A program made the translations under genes and the position numbers. 64,000 nucleotides of DNA from contig NZ_JAPCHW010000002.1 of the NCBI RefSeq assembly GCF_026107515.2, positions 146,648 to 210,647 of the forward strand, given 5' to 3'. Positions 13,921 to 22,457 of this stretch are shown in pieces. The notes beneath the pieces are model-generated. The model was not told the DNA's origin. It saw only the letters and a list, made by a program, of their open reading frames with translations, and made no database searches. The first letter of the stretch is position 1. Each line of letters begins with the position of its first letter. This stretch comes from Glutamicibacter sp. MNS18 (GTDB taxonomy: Bacteria > Actinomycetota > Actinomycetes > Actinomycetales > Micrococcaceae).

Positions 13921-15222
13921 ATGGGCAGCAGCGAACCGGGAACCATCCGGGTGGAGATCTTTGGGCCCGAAATGCCCGACGGGGTGCCCAGCGCCCGCGC
14001 CGCGTCCTTCTCCCGGGCGATAGCCCGGGGGTTCTACGAGCCGGAGTCCGATGACGCGGAACAGAAAACGCTCACCGAACTGGACGTCGCCGACCAGACG
14101 GTCTACATCGCCGCCTACGACCAGGACGCGGTGGCACCGAGCCTCCACGCCGACGTGCCGGTAGGCACCTACCTGGCCTTTCCCGGAACCATCAACGTGG
14201 GAGGGCCAGCACTGCTGCCGGTAAACCAGATCAGTGCGGTGACCGTCACCCCGGCCTACCGTCGCCGCGGGATCCTGCGGGCGATGATCACCGCGGACCT
14301 GCAGCGGGCCGTGGACGCGCGGATCCCGTTGGCGGCGCTGACCGCCTCCGAGGCGACCATCTACGGACGCTTCGGCTTCGGCAGGGTCACCGAACGGGTG
14401 CGTTTCGAACTGGACGTGTCCACCGGGGCGCGAATGCGGGCACCGAGCACCGGTACGGTGATCGAGCTGGCCCCCTCCGCCCTGGAAGGGCAGGTTTGCC
14501 AGTTGCTGGCCGCACAGCACCGGAACACACACGGGTCGCTGAGCAACGCCAGCTTCGACTACGGGCAAGCCACCGGGCGTTGGCAAAACTACCAGGATCT
14601 GAAACCGGCCAGGGACCTGCGCGCCGCCCTGCACCTGGACGGCCAAGGGCAGCCCGACGGGTTCATGACCTACAGATTCGCCGGCTGGGACCAGGAACCG
14701 GCGCAGATGAAAATCGCCATGCTGTGTGCCAGCACGCCCGCGGTGCGCCGTGACCTGGTCGAGTACCTGGGCGACCACGACCTGATCAAGAAGGTCACCG
14801 GATACGGTCCGGTGGGTGACGTCCTGCCCAGTGCATTGGTTGATTCGCGTAGCTACAAGGTCCTTTCGCTCTGGGACCACCTCTGGCTACGCATCCTGGA
14901 TCTGCCGGCGGCGCTGGCCGGGCGAGGTTACCTGAACGATGGCAGTATCCGGCTGAAAGTGGTGGACCGGCTCGGCCACGCCGCGGGGACCTGGCTGGTC
15001 GAGGTATCCCAGGGGCAGGGCAACGCCTCGCGCCTGCCGGAAGCCAGCGATTTTGATGCGCAACTGGATGTGCGGGACCTGGCCACCCTCTATCTGGGGA
15101 CCCGCAGCGCCAGCCACCTGGCCGGCGCCGGGGTGCTGGAAGCTGGAGATCCAGCGATCTTGGACACCCTGGATAGGATCTTTTCGACCCGCACGACCCC
15201 GTACTGCTACACCGATTTCTAG
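13921..15222 (+). CDS. Eis-like GNAT N-acetyltransferase
   Basis: A 433-residue protein with the Eis layout. The N-terminal GNAT domain has the acetyl-CoA loop VTVTPAYRRRGILRAMI. A second GNAT-like half follows, then a C-terminal SCP2-like region ending in the YCYTDF carboxylate that Eis proteins use in catalysis. Eis enzymes acetylate amines, including aminoglycosides and peptides, but the substrate here is unknown. I start at the ATG at 13921, which follows AAAGGGG. A longer frame from 13804 would run through the polA end and the hairpin. The next gene begins 4 bases after the stop, suggesting a two-gene unit. Confidence 0.87.
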   Translation: MGSSEPGTIRVEIFGPEMPDGVPSARAASFSRAIARGFYEPESDDAEQKTLTELDVADQTVYIAAYDQDAVAPSLHADVPVGTYLAFPGTINVGGPALLPVNQISAVTVTPAYRRRGILRAMITADLQRAVDARIPLAALTASEATIYGRFGFGRVTERVRFELDVSTGARMRAPSTGTVIELAPSALEGQVCQLLAAQHRNTHGSLSNASFDYGQATGRWQNYQDLKPARDLRAALHLDGQGQPDGFMTYRFAGWDQEPAQMKIAMLCASTPAVRRDLVEYLGDHDLIKKVTGYGPVGDVLPSALVDSRSYKVLSLWDHLWLRILDLPAALAGRGYLNDGSIRLKVVDRLGHAAGTWLVEVSQGQGNASRLPEASDFDAQLDVRDLATLYLGTRSASHLAGAGVLEAGDPAILDTLDRIFSTRTTPYCYTDF

Positions 15223-15226
15223 GGAT

Positions 15227-16117
15227 ATGACCGAGAACGACCTACCCGCTACCGGACTGGGCCGCCGCAGCCTGCTGGGAGCCGCATTGGGTGTCGGCGC
15301 CCTGGCCCTGGCCTCCTGCACCACCGAACCGCAGCTGCCGGTAGCATCTAGCTCCGGTCCCGCACCCGGGCCCTCGGCCAGCAGCACCCCGCAGCCGCTG
15401 GGGCGCCAAGCGGCCATCGACCGGTTCGCTTCGCGTCCGGCAGGCGATTTCGGCCTGGAGGTCACCGGGGTGCAACTGGGCTTACCGGACGGCGCCCGCG
15501 GGGCGGCCCTGACTTTCGATGCCTGTGGGGGCGGGAAAGGCAACGGGTACGACGGGGAACTGCTCGACACCCTGCGCCGGCACCGGGCACCGGCTACGCT
15601 GTTTCTCAACCAGCGCTGGGCCCGAGCCAACCCCACCCTGGTGACCGAGTTGGCCGCGGACCCGCTGTTCGAGATCGCCAACCACGGCAGCACCCATCAA
15701 CCGCTGGCCAGTCGCGGCCAGAGCGCCTACGGTATCCCGGGAACCGGATCGATCGCCGAGGCCTATGACGAGGTCATGGAAAACCAGCGCTACCTGGCGG
15801 GGGAGTTCGGCATCCAGGCGCGGTTCTTCCGCTGCGGCACCGCGCATATGGACGAGTTGTGCGCACAGCTCACCCGTGCCCTGGGACTGGTACCGATGAA
15901 CTTCACGGTGAACCTGGATGCCGGGGCGACGTTCCCGGCCGGCACCGTAGCGACCCAGGTGCGGTCGATGGGGGCCGGCGACGTCGGGATCGGGCACTTC
16001 AACCAGCCGGACGGGCACACCGGCGAAGGGATGGCCGCCGGGTTGCCCAGGTTACTGGAATCGCTGCAGGAGCAGGAATTGGCCCTGCTGCGGCTTAGCG
16101 ATGTGCGGAAAGCCTGA
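15227..16117 (+). CDS. Polysaccharide deacetylase, Tat-exported lipoprotein
   Basis: A 296-residue NodB-homology deacetylase. The N-terminus has a twin-arginine motif (GRRSLLG) followed by a hydrophobic stretch and a lipobox (ALASC), so it is predicted to be exported folded and anchored by lipid on the outer face of the membrane. A Pro/Ser-rich linker follows. Catalytic motifs are TFDACGG (motif 1), NHGSTHQ (motif 2, metal-binding His) and RFFRCG in place of the usual RxPxG (motif 3). The likely target is cell-wall or other amino-sugar polysaccharide. The ATG at 15227 gives the Tat signal; the longer open frame has no signal peptide. Confidence 0.87.
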   Translation: MTENDLPATGLGRRSLLGAALGVGALALASCTTEPQLPVASSSGPAPGPSASSTPQPLGRQAAIDRFASRPAGDFGLEVTGVQLGLPDGARGAALTFDACGGGKGNGYDGELLDTLRRHRAPATLFLNQRWARANPTLVTELAADPLFEIANHGSTHQPLASRGQSAYGIPGTGSIAEAYDEVMENQRYLAGEFGIQARFFRCGTAHMDELCAQLTRALGLVPMNFTVNLDAGATFPAGTVATQVRSMGAGDVGIGHFNQPDGHTGEGMAAGLPRLLESLQEQELALLRLSDVRKA

Positions 16118-16192
16118 GGCATCGGGAGCCGAACCCTCCGCAATTGTGGTTAACTTCACAAAGAGGGTGGGACGTTGTTGGCGGATTCCGCT

Positions 16193-16222
16193 TTGACCCG
16201 ATGTCCGCCGGGCGCGTAGACT
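16193..16222 (+). promoter_or_regulatory. Promoter of rpsA
   Basis: TTGACC at 16193-16198 and TAGACT at 16217-16222 are separated by 18 bases, a good match to a housekeeping sigma promoter. It would give a leader of about 110 bases before the rpsA start. Confidence 0.6.
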
Positions 16223-16336
16223 TGAACAGCGCGTCATGGCCTTGTCATGTCCGCATGTACGCTTGACCCGTTCGAAATTCCGGGGCTTCCGGGGTTTCGA
16301 CTGACCATAATCTATCCACATCGGAGTCCCTACTAC

Positions 16337-17806
16337 ATGACCATCACCTCGAACGAGAAGCACAGCACCCCAGTCGTTGCCATCAACGACATTGGATCTG
16401 CTGAGGACTTCCTCGCCGCCGTCGATGCCACCATCAAGTACTTCAACGATGGTGACCTCGTCGAAGGCACCGTCGTCAAGGTCGACCACGACGAAGTCCT
16501 GCTCGACATCGGTTACAAGACCGAAGGTGTCATCCCTTCCCGCGAGCTTTCCATCAAGCACGATGTTGACCCGGGTGACGTTGTCACCGTCGGCGACAAC
16601 GTCGAAGCCCTGGTCCTGACCAAGGAAGACAAGGAAGGCCGCCTGATCCTGTCCAAGAAGCGCGCACAGTACGAGCGCGCCTGGGGCGACATCGAAAAGA
16701 TCAAGGAAGAGGACGGCGTCGTTACCGGTACCGTCATCGAGGTTGTCAAGGGTGGCCTCATCCTGGACATCGGCCTGCGCGGCTTCCTGCCGGCATCGCT
16801 GGTCGAGATGCGCCGTGTGCGCGACCTGGCCCCATACATCGGCCAGGAAATCGAAGCCAAGATCATCGAGCTGGACAAGAACCGCAACAACGTGGTGCTG
16901 TCCCGCCGTGCATGGCTTGAGCAGACCCAGTCCGAGGTCCGCTCCACCTTCCTCAACAAGCTGGAAAAGGGCCAGGTTCGCCCGGGCGTTGTTTCCTCCA
17001 TCGTCAACTTCGGTGCCTTCGTGGACCTGGGTGGCGTCGACGGCCTGGTGCACGTTTCCGAGCTGTCCTGGAAGCACATCGACCACCCATCAGAGGTTGT
17101 CGAAGTTGGCCAGGAAGTCACCGTCGAGGTCCTGGAAGTGGATCTGGACCGCGAGCGTGTCTCGCTGTCGCTGAAGGCCACCCAGGAAGATCCTTGGCAG
17201 ACCTTCGCCCGCACCCACGCCCTGGGCCAGGTTGTCCCGGGCAAGGTCACCAAGCTGGTTCCATTCGGTGCGTTCGTTCGCGTCGAAGACGGCATCGAGG
17301 GCCTGGTGCACATCTCCGAGCTGGCCGTGCGCCACGTCGAGCTGGCCGAGCAGGTTGTCTCGGTGGGCGACGAGCTGTTCGTCAAGGTCATCGACATCGA
17401 CCTGGAACGCCGCCGCATCTCGCTGTCCCTCAAGCAGGCCAACGAAGGCGTGGACCCGGAGGGCACCGAATTCGATCCGGCACTCTACGGCATGGCCGCA
17501 GAGTACGACGACGAGGGCAACTACAAGTACCCGGAGGGCTTCGACCCGGAGTCCAACGAATGGCTCGAAGGCTTCGAGACCCAGCGTTCGGCATGGGAAG
17601 CACAGTACGCTGCCGCGCAGGAGCGTTGGGAAGCCCACAAGAAGCAGGTTGCCGAGGCCCTCAACGCCGACGCCACCGCCGAATCGGCTCCGGCCGAGCC
17701 GGCTCCGGCTTCGTACTCCTCCGAGCCGGTGGCCACCGCTGATGCCGGTACCCTGGCATCGGACGAGGCACTTGCCGCACTGCGTGAGAAGCTGACCGGC
17801 AACTAG
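16337..17806 (+). CDS. rpsA: 30S ribosomal protein S1
   Basis: A 489-residue S1 protein with four S1 RNA-binding repeats (about residues 35-105, 120-190, 208-276 and 293-362), each with the VxG or PG opening and G-F/V-D pattern, for example GVVSSIVNFGAFVDLGG. The last 110 residues are acidic and Ala/Pro-rich and end in LAALREKLTGN, typical of actinobacterial S1. Four repeats, not six, is normal for this phylum. The ATG at 16337 gives the standard N-terminus; the longer frame from 16247 covers the promoter leader. Confidence 0.96.
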   Translation: MTITSNEKHSTPVVAINDIGSAEDFLAAVDATIKYFNDGDLVEGTVVKVDHDEVLLDIGYKTEGVIPSRELSIKHDVDPGDVVTVGDNVEALVLTKEDKEGRLILSKKRAQYERAWGDIEKIKEEDGVVTGTVIEVVKGGLILDIGLRGFLPASLVEMRRVRDLAPYIGQEIEAKIIELDKNRNNVVLSRRAWLEQTQSEVRSTFLNKLEKGQVRPGVVSSIVNFGAFVDLGGVDGLVHVSELSWKHIDHPSEVVEVGQEVTVEVLEVDLDRERVSLSLKATQEDPWQTFARTHALGQVVPGKVTKLVPFGAFVRVEDGIEGLVHISELAVRHVELAEQVVSVGDELFVKVIDIDLERRRISLSLKQANEGVDPEGTEFDPALYGMAAEYDDEGNYKYPEGFDPESNEWLEGFETQRSAWEAQYAAAQERWEAHKKQVAEALNADATAESAPAEPAPASYSSEPVATADAGTLASDEALAALREKLTGN

Positions 17807-17840
17807 TCGTTGCCGGCTGGCAGGTAACGCCAGCTGAACC

Positions 17841-17887
17841 ATGGCGGGTCCACCCCCTTGCGGGGCGGGGCCCGCCATCGGTCTTTT
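17841..17887 (+). terminator. Rho-independent terminator of rpsA
   Basis: ATGGCGGGTCC (17841) pairs with GGGGCCCGCCAT (ending 17878) with inner C/G pairing, followed by TCTTTT. Confidence 0.85.
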
Positions 17888-18092
17888 AACCGCAACCTGG
17901 GAAACCCCCGATGCCGGACGTGGGCCGGAACCGGGGGCCCCACGACGTCGCCGGTGATCCTTCCCGGTCCCGAAGGAGCCTCCGGTATGGTCCGCATCCT
18001 CGGCTCATCATCCCGAATGCTGATCCGTCACCCTCTCAAAGATCGCCCTTCGTGCTGACCACCCAACCCAAAGGCCCCGACTATCCTGAACT

Positions 18093-18104
18093 TAGTATAT
18101 TCCG
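18093..18104 (+). promoter_or_regulatory. Leaderless-type -10 element of the orphan membrane protein gene
   Basis: TAGTAT at 18093-18098 ends six bases before the GTG at 18105, supporting that start over the ATG at 18147. Confidence 0.5.
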
Positions 18105-19481
18105 GTGAAAAAACCGGGTGACACATCCAGTGGAAGGGCGGGTTCGATGCTCCAGCAGGTATCGGTTGGGGTGGCAGGTCCCCCCGGTCGTCTCACCGTC
18201 CCCTACCATGAAGTCAGCGTGGATCAGTGGCAGGCCGTTCCCCGGACCATTCCCGACTGGGTGCTGGTTGCGGGTAGCTGGATACCCCTGCTGGGATTGT
18301 TCATCTGGTCCTTCATGGTCGGTGGTATGGAACCAGTCTCCGGGCGCATCGGTTCCTGGCCCATGATCGTGGGCCTGGTGACCCTGAGCATTGTGGGCCT
18401 GGCCGCAGGCCGTCTGGCCCCGTGGGTGGCGCTGGTCATCACCGGCGCACTGCTGTATATCACCGGGCTGCGGGACGGTCCTTTCGCCGTCCCGTTGCAG
18501 GTGCTCGCCGTGTATTTCCTGACCCTGGGACTGGCCGCGGCGATAACCGGTTTCCGGTTCTGTCTGCTGCTCCGTGGCTGGCGACTGCAGGCTTCACGGC
18601 AGTTGTCCATTGACGCCGGCGAGCTCAAACGCTGTACGGCCCGTCACGAGGTCAACCGGGGCCTGGCGAAACTGGCCTCGGGTGCGGTAGCGTTCGGTGC
18701 CATCAAGGCAATGGTGAGTTTCCTGGGCGACGCGCGGCTACAGGTGGAGCTGATCAATCCCGAGCACCTGGAAACCCTGGTGTACGGGTTGACCGGACTG
18801 CTGTTCTGGGTGCTGCTGGTGCTGATCCGGGTGATCGCCAGGCGTTTCGTTGGACACCTGGTGCTCAGTGTTCCGGTGCACACGGCGCTCGGCTCCCCGA
18901 TCCGCTTCGGTGCGCTCAGTGGGGTGGTGCTGCGTAGCGAGGCCGCGGCCGCCGGGTGTGCGTGTGCCCCGGAGCCAGACCGGAAGCCCGAGGAGGATGA
19001 TGAGTTCCTCAATAGCTTCGTCAAGGTTGACGATAACTGTGAGACCCACGGGATCGAGGCGGTCAACTCCCTGGGGCAGCGTGAACTGATCCAGCAGGCG
19101 AACCAGCCCTGGATATTCGGCGAACACGTCCACGACGAGCTGATCCCGGTCGGTTCCACGATCCGGATCCTTGGGCTGAGCGGTTGGGGATCACGTCCCG
19201 TGCGGCTCATGGAAGGAACCGATCCAGCACCAGGCCACCGTCGCGATGGCCGCAACATCTACCCGTACCGGGTGCGCGAGGTGCTTAACCGTCAGGGCCG
19301 CCGTATTCGCTGGCGCGGGGTCGGCAACGAATCGCTGGAGCAGGTCAGCTGGGACGCCGGGCCGCGGGGCGAGATGCTCAACAGTACACCGCTATCCGGT
19401 GCCCGGATTGCGGGCGCGATGGTCAGGGTCGAGGGTGAACGCCCCTATTTCGTACCGGAGGACCGTTCCGCCGGTAGGTAG
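18105..19481 (+). CDS. Uncharacterised multi-pass membrane protein
   Basis: A 458-residue protein I do not recognise. The first half holds about six hydrophobic segments (near residues 51-69, 84-101, 105-118, 125-150, 196-206 and 226-247). The second half is soluble and Cys/charge-marked (CACAPEPDRKPEEDDE), followed by a region with VGSTIRILGLSGWGSRPVRL, which could be an OB-like or NfeD-like beta fold. There is no catalytic motif. It stands alone between rpsA and a leftward operon. A GTG start with a leaderless -10 is preferred; ATG 18147 with GGAAGG upstream is the alternative. Confidence 0.75.
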   Translation: MKKPGDTSSGRAGSMLQQVSVGVAGPPGRLTVPYHEVSVDQWQAVPRTIPDWVLVAGSWIPLLGLFIWSFMVGGMEPVSGRIGSWPMIVGLVTLSIVGLAAGRLAPWVALVITGALLYITGLRDGPFAVPLQVLAVYFLTLGLAAAITGFRFCLLLRGWRLQASRQLSIDAGELKRCTARHEVNRGLAKLASGAVAFGAIKAMVSFLGDARLQVELINPEHLETLVYGLTGLLFWVLLVLIRVIARRFVGHLVLSVPVHTALGSPIRFGALSGVVLRSEAAAAGCACAPEPDRKPEEDDEFLNSFVKVDDNCETHGIEAVNSLGQRELIQQANQPWIFGEHVHDELIPVGSTIRILGLSGWGSRPVRLMEGTDPAPGHRRDGRNIYPYRVREVLNRQGRRIRWRGVGNESLEQVSWDAGPRGEMLNSTPLSGARIAGAMVRVEGERPYFVPEDRSAGR

Positions 19482-19743
19482 TTCGGTTCCCCTCGGAAGA
19501 ACGAAGCGGTCGCCGGAAGCGGAAGCGCGGGAACACGCCGTGGAATCCGTCGTATGCGTGCCTGGGCGGAAAGGGCACTGCCCGCTCGGGCAAGGCCGGC
19601 TGCGTCTGCCCGGCAGTTCAGCACCTCATCGACGATCGGGAATCCACCGGACGGGCTTCGGTGTCCCACCGGGCGCGGCCGCATCGCCCTAGAGCATCCA
19701 CCGACCCCACGTGGATCACATCGTCGAGCTGGCCGAGCCTCGC
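19482..19743. other. Intergenic region without a supported gene
   Basis: About 260 bases between convergent genes. Short frames exist on both strands but none has a ribosome-binding site, conserved motif or natural codon use. No terminator with a T-run is visible. Confidence 0.4.
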
Positions 19744-20874
19744 CTAACGTTCGCGGGTGGCGGCCAGCACCGTGAATTTGGCATCGCGTGCCAGTTGGCT
19801 GGTCGGCCCGATCCTGCGGGAGATCTCCGAACGGTAGCGCAGGTGCGAGTTGAAGACGCAGATGAACCTGCCGCCGTCGGCCAGGACCCGGGCCGCCTCG
19901 TCGATCAATTTCAGTGCGATCCCCGCATGCACCGTATTGCCCATGTGGAATGGGGGATTGAGGGTGACCAGTCGGGAGCTGGCGGCCGGTAGCCGGGACA
20001 GCCCGTCATCCTGCACGGCGGTGATCCGGGCGGACAGGCCGTTGGCCTCGGCGGCAGCCAGCGTTGATTGCACGGCGGATGCCGAATGGTCCGAGGCCTG
20101 CACCCGCAACTCCGGGTTGAGCAGCGCCGCATACACGCCGATGCTGCCATTGCCGCAGGCCAGGTCGACCAGTTCCCGGTGGCCGGAAAGGTCCGGGAGG
20201 TTCTCCAACAGCAGGCGGGTCCCCGGATCCAGCCGCGCCTGGCCAAAGGTGCCGGCTCCGGCGACCAGGGACAACGTGTGCCCTGCCACGGTGTGCGTAG
20301 CGCGTACGGGATATTTCGCGGCCGGCCGCACCTCCCGGGGTTCGCGGACGGTGAGTACCCGCGACTTCTGCCGGGCCAAGGAGACGTCGAGCTCACCGAA
20401 ATGGGCCGAGAGGACCTGGTTCATGCCCAGGTTCATGTGCTTGATCCGACCCCCGGCATGGACGAGAACATGCTCATCGGCGTGCGTGGCAATGGCCGCG
20501 GCATACTCATCCAACACATCCAGGCCGCGCGGCAGCACCATCAGTACCAGGGTGGCGCCGGCCAGCGCCTCGGCGGCGGGCAGCAGCTGGACCCGGGACA
20601 ACCACTGAGGTGCTAGGCGTTCGAGGTTGGCGGTGATTGCCCGTTGGGCGGTCAATGAGTCGGTATGCACCCGAACCCGGGCGGCCCCCTGGGACAGGGC
20701 GCCGAGGGTCAACGCACCATAGTTGTCACCCAGTACGCTCACCTCGGCGGGCCAGGACTGCACGGTATCCAGGACCAGGCGGTCGGCGGCGTCCACGGCG
20801 TGCAGGTTCGGTGCCTGGACATCCGGGTAGCGGCTCAGGGCGGAGAGTAGTTCATTCACCGGATATCGACCCAT
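19744..20874 (-). CDS. Class I methyltransferase, RsmC/RlmG-like
   Basis: A 376-residue SAM-dependent methyltransferase with the two-lobe layout of rRNA guanine-N2 methyltransferases. The degenerate N-terminal lobe has VLGDNYGALTLGAL. The C-terminal catalytic lobe has the SAM loop LVDLACGNGSIGV and the NPPFH motif used for base N-methylation. The likely role is modification of 16S or 23S rRNA, with the exact site undecided. Its start lies 19 bases inside the end of the yigZ-like gene, so the two are one leftward operon. Confidence 0.87.
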   Translation of the reverse strand: MGRYPVNELLSALSRYPDVQAPNLHAVDAADRLVLDTVQSWPAEVSVLGDNYGALTLGALSQGAARVRVHTDSLTAQRAITANLERLAPQWLSRVQLLPAAEALAGATLVLMVLPRGLDVLDEYAAAIATHADEHVLVHAGGRIKHMNLGMNQVLSAHFGELDVSLARQKSRVLTVREPREVRPAAKYPVRATHTVAGHTLSLVAGAGTFGQARLDPGTRLLLENLPDLSGHRELVDLACGNGSIGVYAALLNPELRVQASDHSASAVQSTLAAAEANGLSARITAVQDDGLSRLPAASSRLVTLNPPFHMGNTVHAGIALKLIDEAARVLADGGRFICVFNSHLRYRSEISRRIGPTSQLARDAKFTVLAATRER

Positions 20875-21530
20875 TCGTGGCCCCAGGTTTCCGCGGTCGC
20901 GATGCCGGCGCTGAGGGTGGCGAGGTACTGCGAAAAATCCTGGTGCGCGCCGGCGACATCATCCACCGCGACCTCCAGGAGCGCATGCTCCGCCGTCCAT
21001 TCGGTCGCTCCGAGCTGGTATCCGGCCGTGCGCAACTCGTTCTCGTAACGCGGGGCGTGTGCATGCGCGGCGGCCACCTTCAGGACCAGCATCCGTTGCC
21101 GGGTGATCAGCGTGGCGGCATCCAGGGCCTGGGACACCGAATCCGAGTAGGCCCTCACCAGCCCGCCGGCGCCGAGTTTGATCCCGCCAAAGTAGCGCAC
21201 ACAGATCGCCACGATGTCGCTCAGATCGGTGCCGTGCCCGGTATCCCGCTTGGTCAGGGCCTCAAGCATCGGGATGCCGGCGGTGCCCGAGGGCTCGCCG
21301 TCATCCGAGGAACGCTGGACCATCCGGTCCGCGCCAAGCACGAAGGCGCTGCAGTGGTGGCGGGCATCAAAATGGGTCTTGCGCAGGCCCGCGATCTTCG
21401 TGCGCGCCGCCGCCTCGGACTCGACGCGGTAGAGGTAGGTGATGAAGCGCGAGCGCTTGATCTCCACCTCGTGCGCCAGATCATCGGCAAGAGTGGTGTA
21501 CCGACTCGCCACGGAAACGTTGCTGTTCAT
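20856..21530 (-). CDS. YigZ/IMPACT family protein
   Basis: A 224-residue protein of the UPF0029 (IMPACT N-terminal) family. The signature RSSDDGEPSGTAGIPML is present at about residues 75-91, and the C-terminal half matches the DUF1949 fold. The biochemical role of bacterial members is poorly known; links to translation control have been suggested for eukaryotic IMPACT. It is the first gene of a two-gene operon, divergent from coaE. On the minus strand TAAACT ends seven bases before its ATG, a leaderless-type promoter. Confidence 0.9.
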   Translation of the reverse strand: MNSNVSVASRYTTLADDLAHEVEIKRSRFITYLYRVESEAAARTKIAGLRKTHFDARHHCSAFVLGADRMVQRSSDDGEPSGTAGIPMLEALTKRDTGHGTDLSDIVAICVRYFGGIKLGAGGLVRAYSDSVSQALDAATLITRQRMLVLKVAAAHAHAPRYENELRTAGYQLGATEWTAEHALLEVAVDDVAGAHQDFSQYLATLSAGIATAETWGHEWVDIR

Positions 21531-21556
21531 TGGACTTAGTTTATAGGGTGGGGGAC

Positions 21557-22150
21557 ATGAAGCATGTTGGACTTACCGGTGGCATCGCCTCGGGCAAATC
21601 GGCCGTCGCCGCGCAATTGACCAAACTCGGCGCGGTGGTCATCGATGCCGATGTGATCGCCCGCCAGGTGGTCGAGCCCGGAACAGAGGCGCTGGAACGG
21701 ATCCGGGACACCTTCGGCCCGGGCATCTTCGCCGACGACGGGACGCTGGACCGTGCCGCATTGGGGGCGTTGGTCTTCGCCGACCAGGGGGAACGCGCGA
21801 AACTGAACGCCATCGTCCACCCGCTGGTCCGCGCCGAAGTCGACCGGCAGCGCGAGGCGGCGATTGCCAATGGTGTCCAGGTGGTGGTTGAGGACATCCC
21901 GTTACTGGTGGAAAGCGACCAGCTGGACCGTTTCGAGACGATCATGGTGGTCCAGGCCCCCCACGACGAGCGGATCCGCCGGATGATCGAGGACCGCGGC
22001 TGGGACCGGGCCGATGCGGTGGCCCGGATGGCCGCCCAGGCCACCGATGAGCAGCGTGCCGCCGTGGCCGACATCCTGATCCTGAACGACGGGAGCATCG
22101 AGGACCTGAACGCCAAGGTCACCGAGATCTACGAAAGCCAGCTGGCCTGA
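21557..22150 (+). CDS. coaE: Dephospho-CoA kinase
   Basis: A 197-residue kinase for the last step of coenzyme A synthesis. The P-loop GLTGGIASGKS is at the N-terminus, followed by the VIDADVIARQVVEPG substrate region. The ATG at 21557 places the P-loop at the expected position; the frame from 21530 would add nine residues. TAGGGT (21544-21549) ends seven bases before this ATG, a leaderless-type promoter, although G-rich bases also precede the start. It overlaps the next gene by four bases. Confidence 0.95.
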   Translation: MKHVGLTGGIASGKSAVAAQLTKLGAVVIDADVIARQVVEPGTEALERIRDTFGPGIFADDGTLDRAALGALVFADQGERAKLNAIVHPLVRAEVDRQREAAIANGVQVVVEDIPLLVESDQLDRFETIMVVQAPHDERIRRMIEDRGWDRADAVARMAAQATDEQRAAVADILILNDGSIEDLNAKVTEIYESQLA

Positions 22151-22410
22151 TGAAAAATACGCTGAAGATCTCCAAGTGGTTGATGCTGGCCTGCTTCGCC
22201 ACCGCCTTGGTGCTGTGGCTGGGTTTCGGTGGACGCAGCGAGTTCATCGCCTCGGATGGACCGTATTCACCGGTGGTGTATATCTCGGGTTGGCTGGCCT
22301 TGGCCGGGCTGATCGCCGCGACCGTATTGACCAGCGGGTTCTTTGGCGGGTTCATGTCCAATACCGCCAAGCGGGTCGTCATCCGGCAGGGGATGCGCCG
22401 CGGGAAGTAG
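22150..22410 (+). CDS. Small two-segment membrane protein after coaE
   Basis: An 86-residue protein with two hydrophobic segments (about residues 9-26 and 43-68) and a basic C-terminus (RVVIRQGMRRGK). Its ATG overlaps the coaE stop, so it is translated with coaE. I do not recognise the family and its function is unknown. Confidence 0.75.
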   Translation: MKNTLKISKWLMLACFATALVLWLGFGGRSEFIASDGPYSPVVYISGWLALAGLIAATVLTSGFFGGFMSNTAKRVVIRQGMRRGK

Positions 22411-22414
22411 CGGT

Positions 22415-22454
22415 GTCCGGCCGGGTTTCATCGGGGTCGATCCCGTGCGGCCGG
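22415..22454. terminator. Possible bidirectional hairpin between coaE operon and eCIS operon
   Basis: TCCGGCCG at 22415 is inverted as CGGCCGGA ending near 22454. It lies between two convergent transcripts. No T-run is present, so the call is weak. Confidence 0.35.
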
Positions 22455-22457
22455 AAG